64,000 nt of DNA from Polytrichum commune (taxonomy: Eukaryota > Streptophyta > Polytrichopsida > Polytrichales > Polytrichaceae), in the NCBI GenBank assembly GCA_950295325.1, contig OX485808.1, forward strand, positions 8,432,501 to 8,496,500. Direction: 5' to 3'. The translations under genes were made by a program, and so were the position numbers. The notes beneath the pieces are model-generated. The model did not search any database. It was not told the DNA's origin and worked only from the letters and a program-made list of their open reading frames with translations. Positions 62,956 through 64,000 of this stretch are shown here, in pieces; the first letter of the stretch is position 1, and each line of letters starts with the position of its first letter.

Positions 62956-64000
62956 ACTAGCTTGAGAGAGTGCTAGAGGCTCCGACACTCATGTAGAGTT
63001 TGCGTGTTCAAATGAAGTGTATTAGGTGCCTTAAGTTTGGCCTCTTATATAGTGTTCAACATCTATGTTTAATTGGATGTGGCGGTTAGGTCTAACTTCC
63101 CCTAATGCCACATGTTCATTTTCGGCTATTTTTAGCCCTGTATCCGGTTACCGTCTAATTTTAGCCTGCCCGGATCTATTTACAGCAGTTATAATATCCG
63201 AATGTAAAATGTACTTGTGAAGTTCATTCGTTGGATTTCTTGGCTTATCCTAGATGTGCCTCGTGGTTCGGTTATCATCCATGGGCCTTATTCATCCGGA
63301 ATGCCACTATTCATTGAAAGGGAATAGTTTATGTTCATCTAAAAAGGACTTTCATCCCTTTTTAGGCATGTCTTTCATCTACCCTTGCTTAGGTGTTCAC
63401 TAGCAACTAACTATCTATCCTACTTAGTTGCTCGTTCGTTCTCAAGTATGGTGACGGCGTTCCCGGCTTGATGTGAGTCCCCGGCGCGTTCCCGGTGCGT
63501 TCCCGAGCCGTCTCGTGCGTTCCCGTACGCTCCCCGAGTTCCCGAGCCGCCTTGACGCGTTCCCGGGCCGCTACATAACCGGGAGGCCGGTCCTCGTCCG
63601 GTCTTCAAGGCCTTCGCTTCCTGGCTTGCCACCTGTCCTCTCTTCTCTCTCCCGGGTATCCGGTTGTCTCCTACGTCCTCTGCTTGCCCCGCTGCTCTCT
63701 CCCGCGGTCCTCGACCGTTGCTCCTCCCAGTGTTCAACCTTCGTGGTTCTTCGATTGCTGCTCCTCAGTGCTCGTCTCTTGTAATCCTCGACCTTTGCTC
63801 TTCTCTTCTCCTTTCTGTCTGCTGGGGCTGGGAGGGTGTACAGAGGTATATGGCCTCGGATCGGTGAGTGCCTAAGGTTCTACGCTGCGGTTTAGGAACA
63901 GGTGCTCAAACCTGGCAGCCAAATACGCGTAGATGGGTGATGTTGGGTGGCCGGCCGGCAAGGAGTTCATATGGGGTCTGCTGGTTGAATAAGGTTGGTC
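62956..64000. other. GC-rich right end; no gene called
   Basis: From 63,450 to 63,570 the string GCGTTCCCG or GTTCCCG recurs many times, the complement of the CGGGAAC/GGGAAC motif seen near 7,200 and 32,470. ORFs of about 100 codons on both strands over this stretch are explained by composition. A TATA-like site at 63,045 hints at a promoter or LTR. Confidence 0.35.

Noticed and set aside
63420-63875. GC-rich ORFs near the right edge
   Set aside because: They overlap on both strands and follow a GCGTTCCCG repeat; no domain.

Overview
The window looks like nuclear DNA of a land plant with a repeat-rich genome. It carries plant-type LRR receptor kinase genes with many phase-matched introns and 72-75 nt LRR exons, Tourist-like, hAT-like and Mutator-like MITEs, a decayed Ty1/copia element, and short (CCCTAAA)n telomere-type tracts. 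I cannot place it in a lineage with confidence; nothing in it is prokaryotic or organellar.

Layout. (1) 1-36,560 holds a tandem duplication. Block A (1-11,240) and block B (26,854-36,555) are closely similar. Each carries the 5' part of an LRR receptor kinase gene on the minus strand plus its upstream region. In block B the gene runs on to its kinase exons and stop (31,837 to 23,280); in block A the transmembrane and kinase exons lie beyond the left edge. Indels between the blocks date several later events: a 1,055-bp element with a 9-bp target duplication, an upstream MITE, and a perfect 59-bp-arm intron hairpin, all only in copy A. (2) 11,300-23,280 is mostly a graveyard of non-autonomous elements, including a 764-bp hAT element with an extreme poly-G/poly-A core, nested fold-backs, and an element with matching ends that encodes an AT-hook peptide. 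(3) 36,560-40,020 has two Tourist-like MITEs and another 9-bp-duplication element.

(4) 40,023-56,633 is the highlight: a 16.6-kb unit bounded by perfect 28-bp terminal inverted repeats and a 4-bp TAAT duplication. It encodes (a) a plus-strand protein resembling DUF7869 proteins, probably the transposase, now broken by one stop and one frameshift; (b) a very large four-exon minus-strand gene of about 1,650 codons, joining a DGQH-motif region, long novel regions, an acidic/coiled-coil region and a C-terminal FCP1/HAD-like domain; (c) a smaller spliced minus-strand gene ending in a Lys/Glu/Ala repeat. At least 34 exact copies of the palindrome TTTGGGTCGNNCGACCCAAA lie inside the unit, in introns, in one coding exon, in ~158-bp repeats and in a 17-site array with 78/79-bp period upstream of gene (a). 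I saw none elsewhere in the window. A DNA-binding partner encoded by the unit is a natural but untested hypothesis.

(5) 56,638-64,000 has two minisatellites, a repeat shared with 16.5 kb, a truncated minus-strand copia element with three in-frame stops, and a GC-rich end with no recognised gene.
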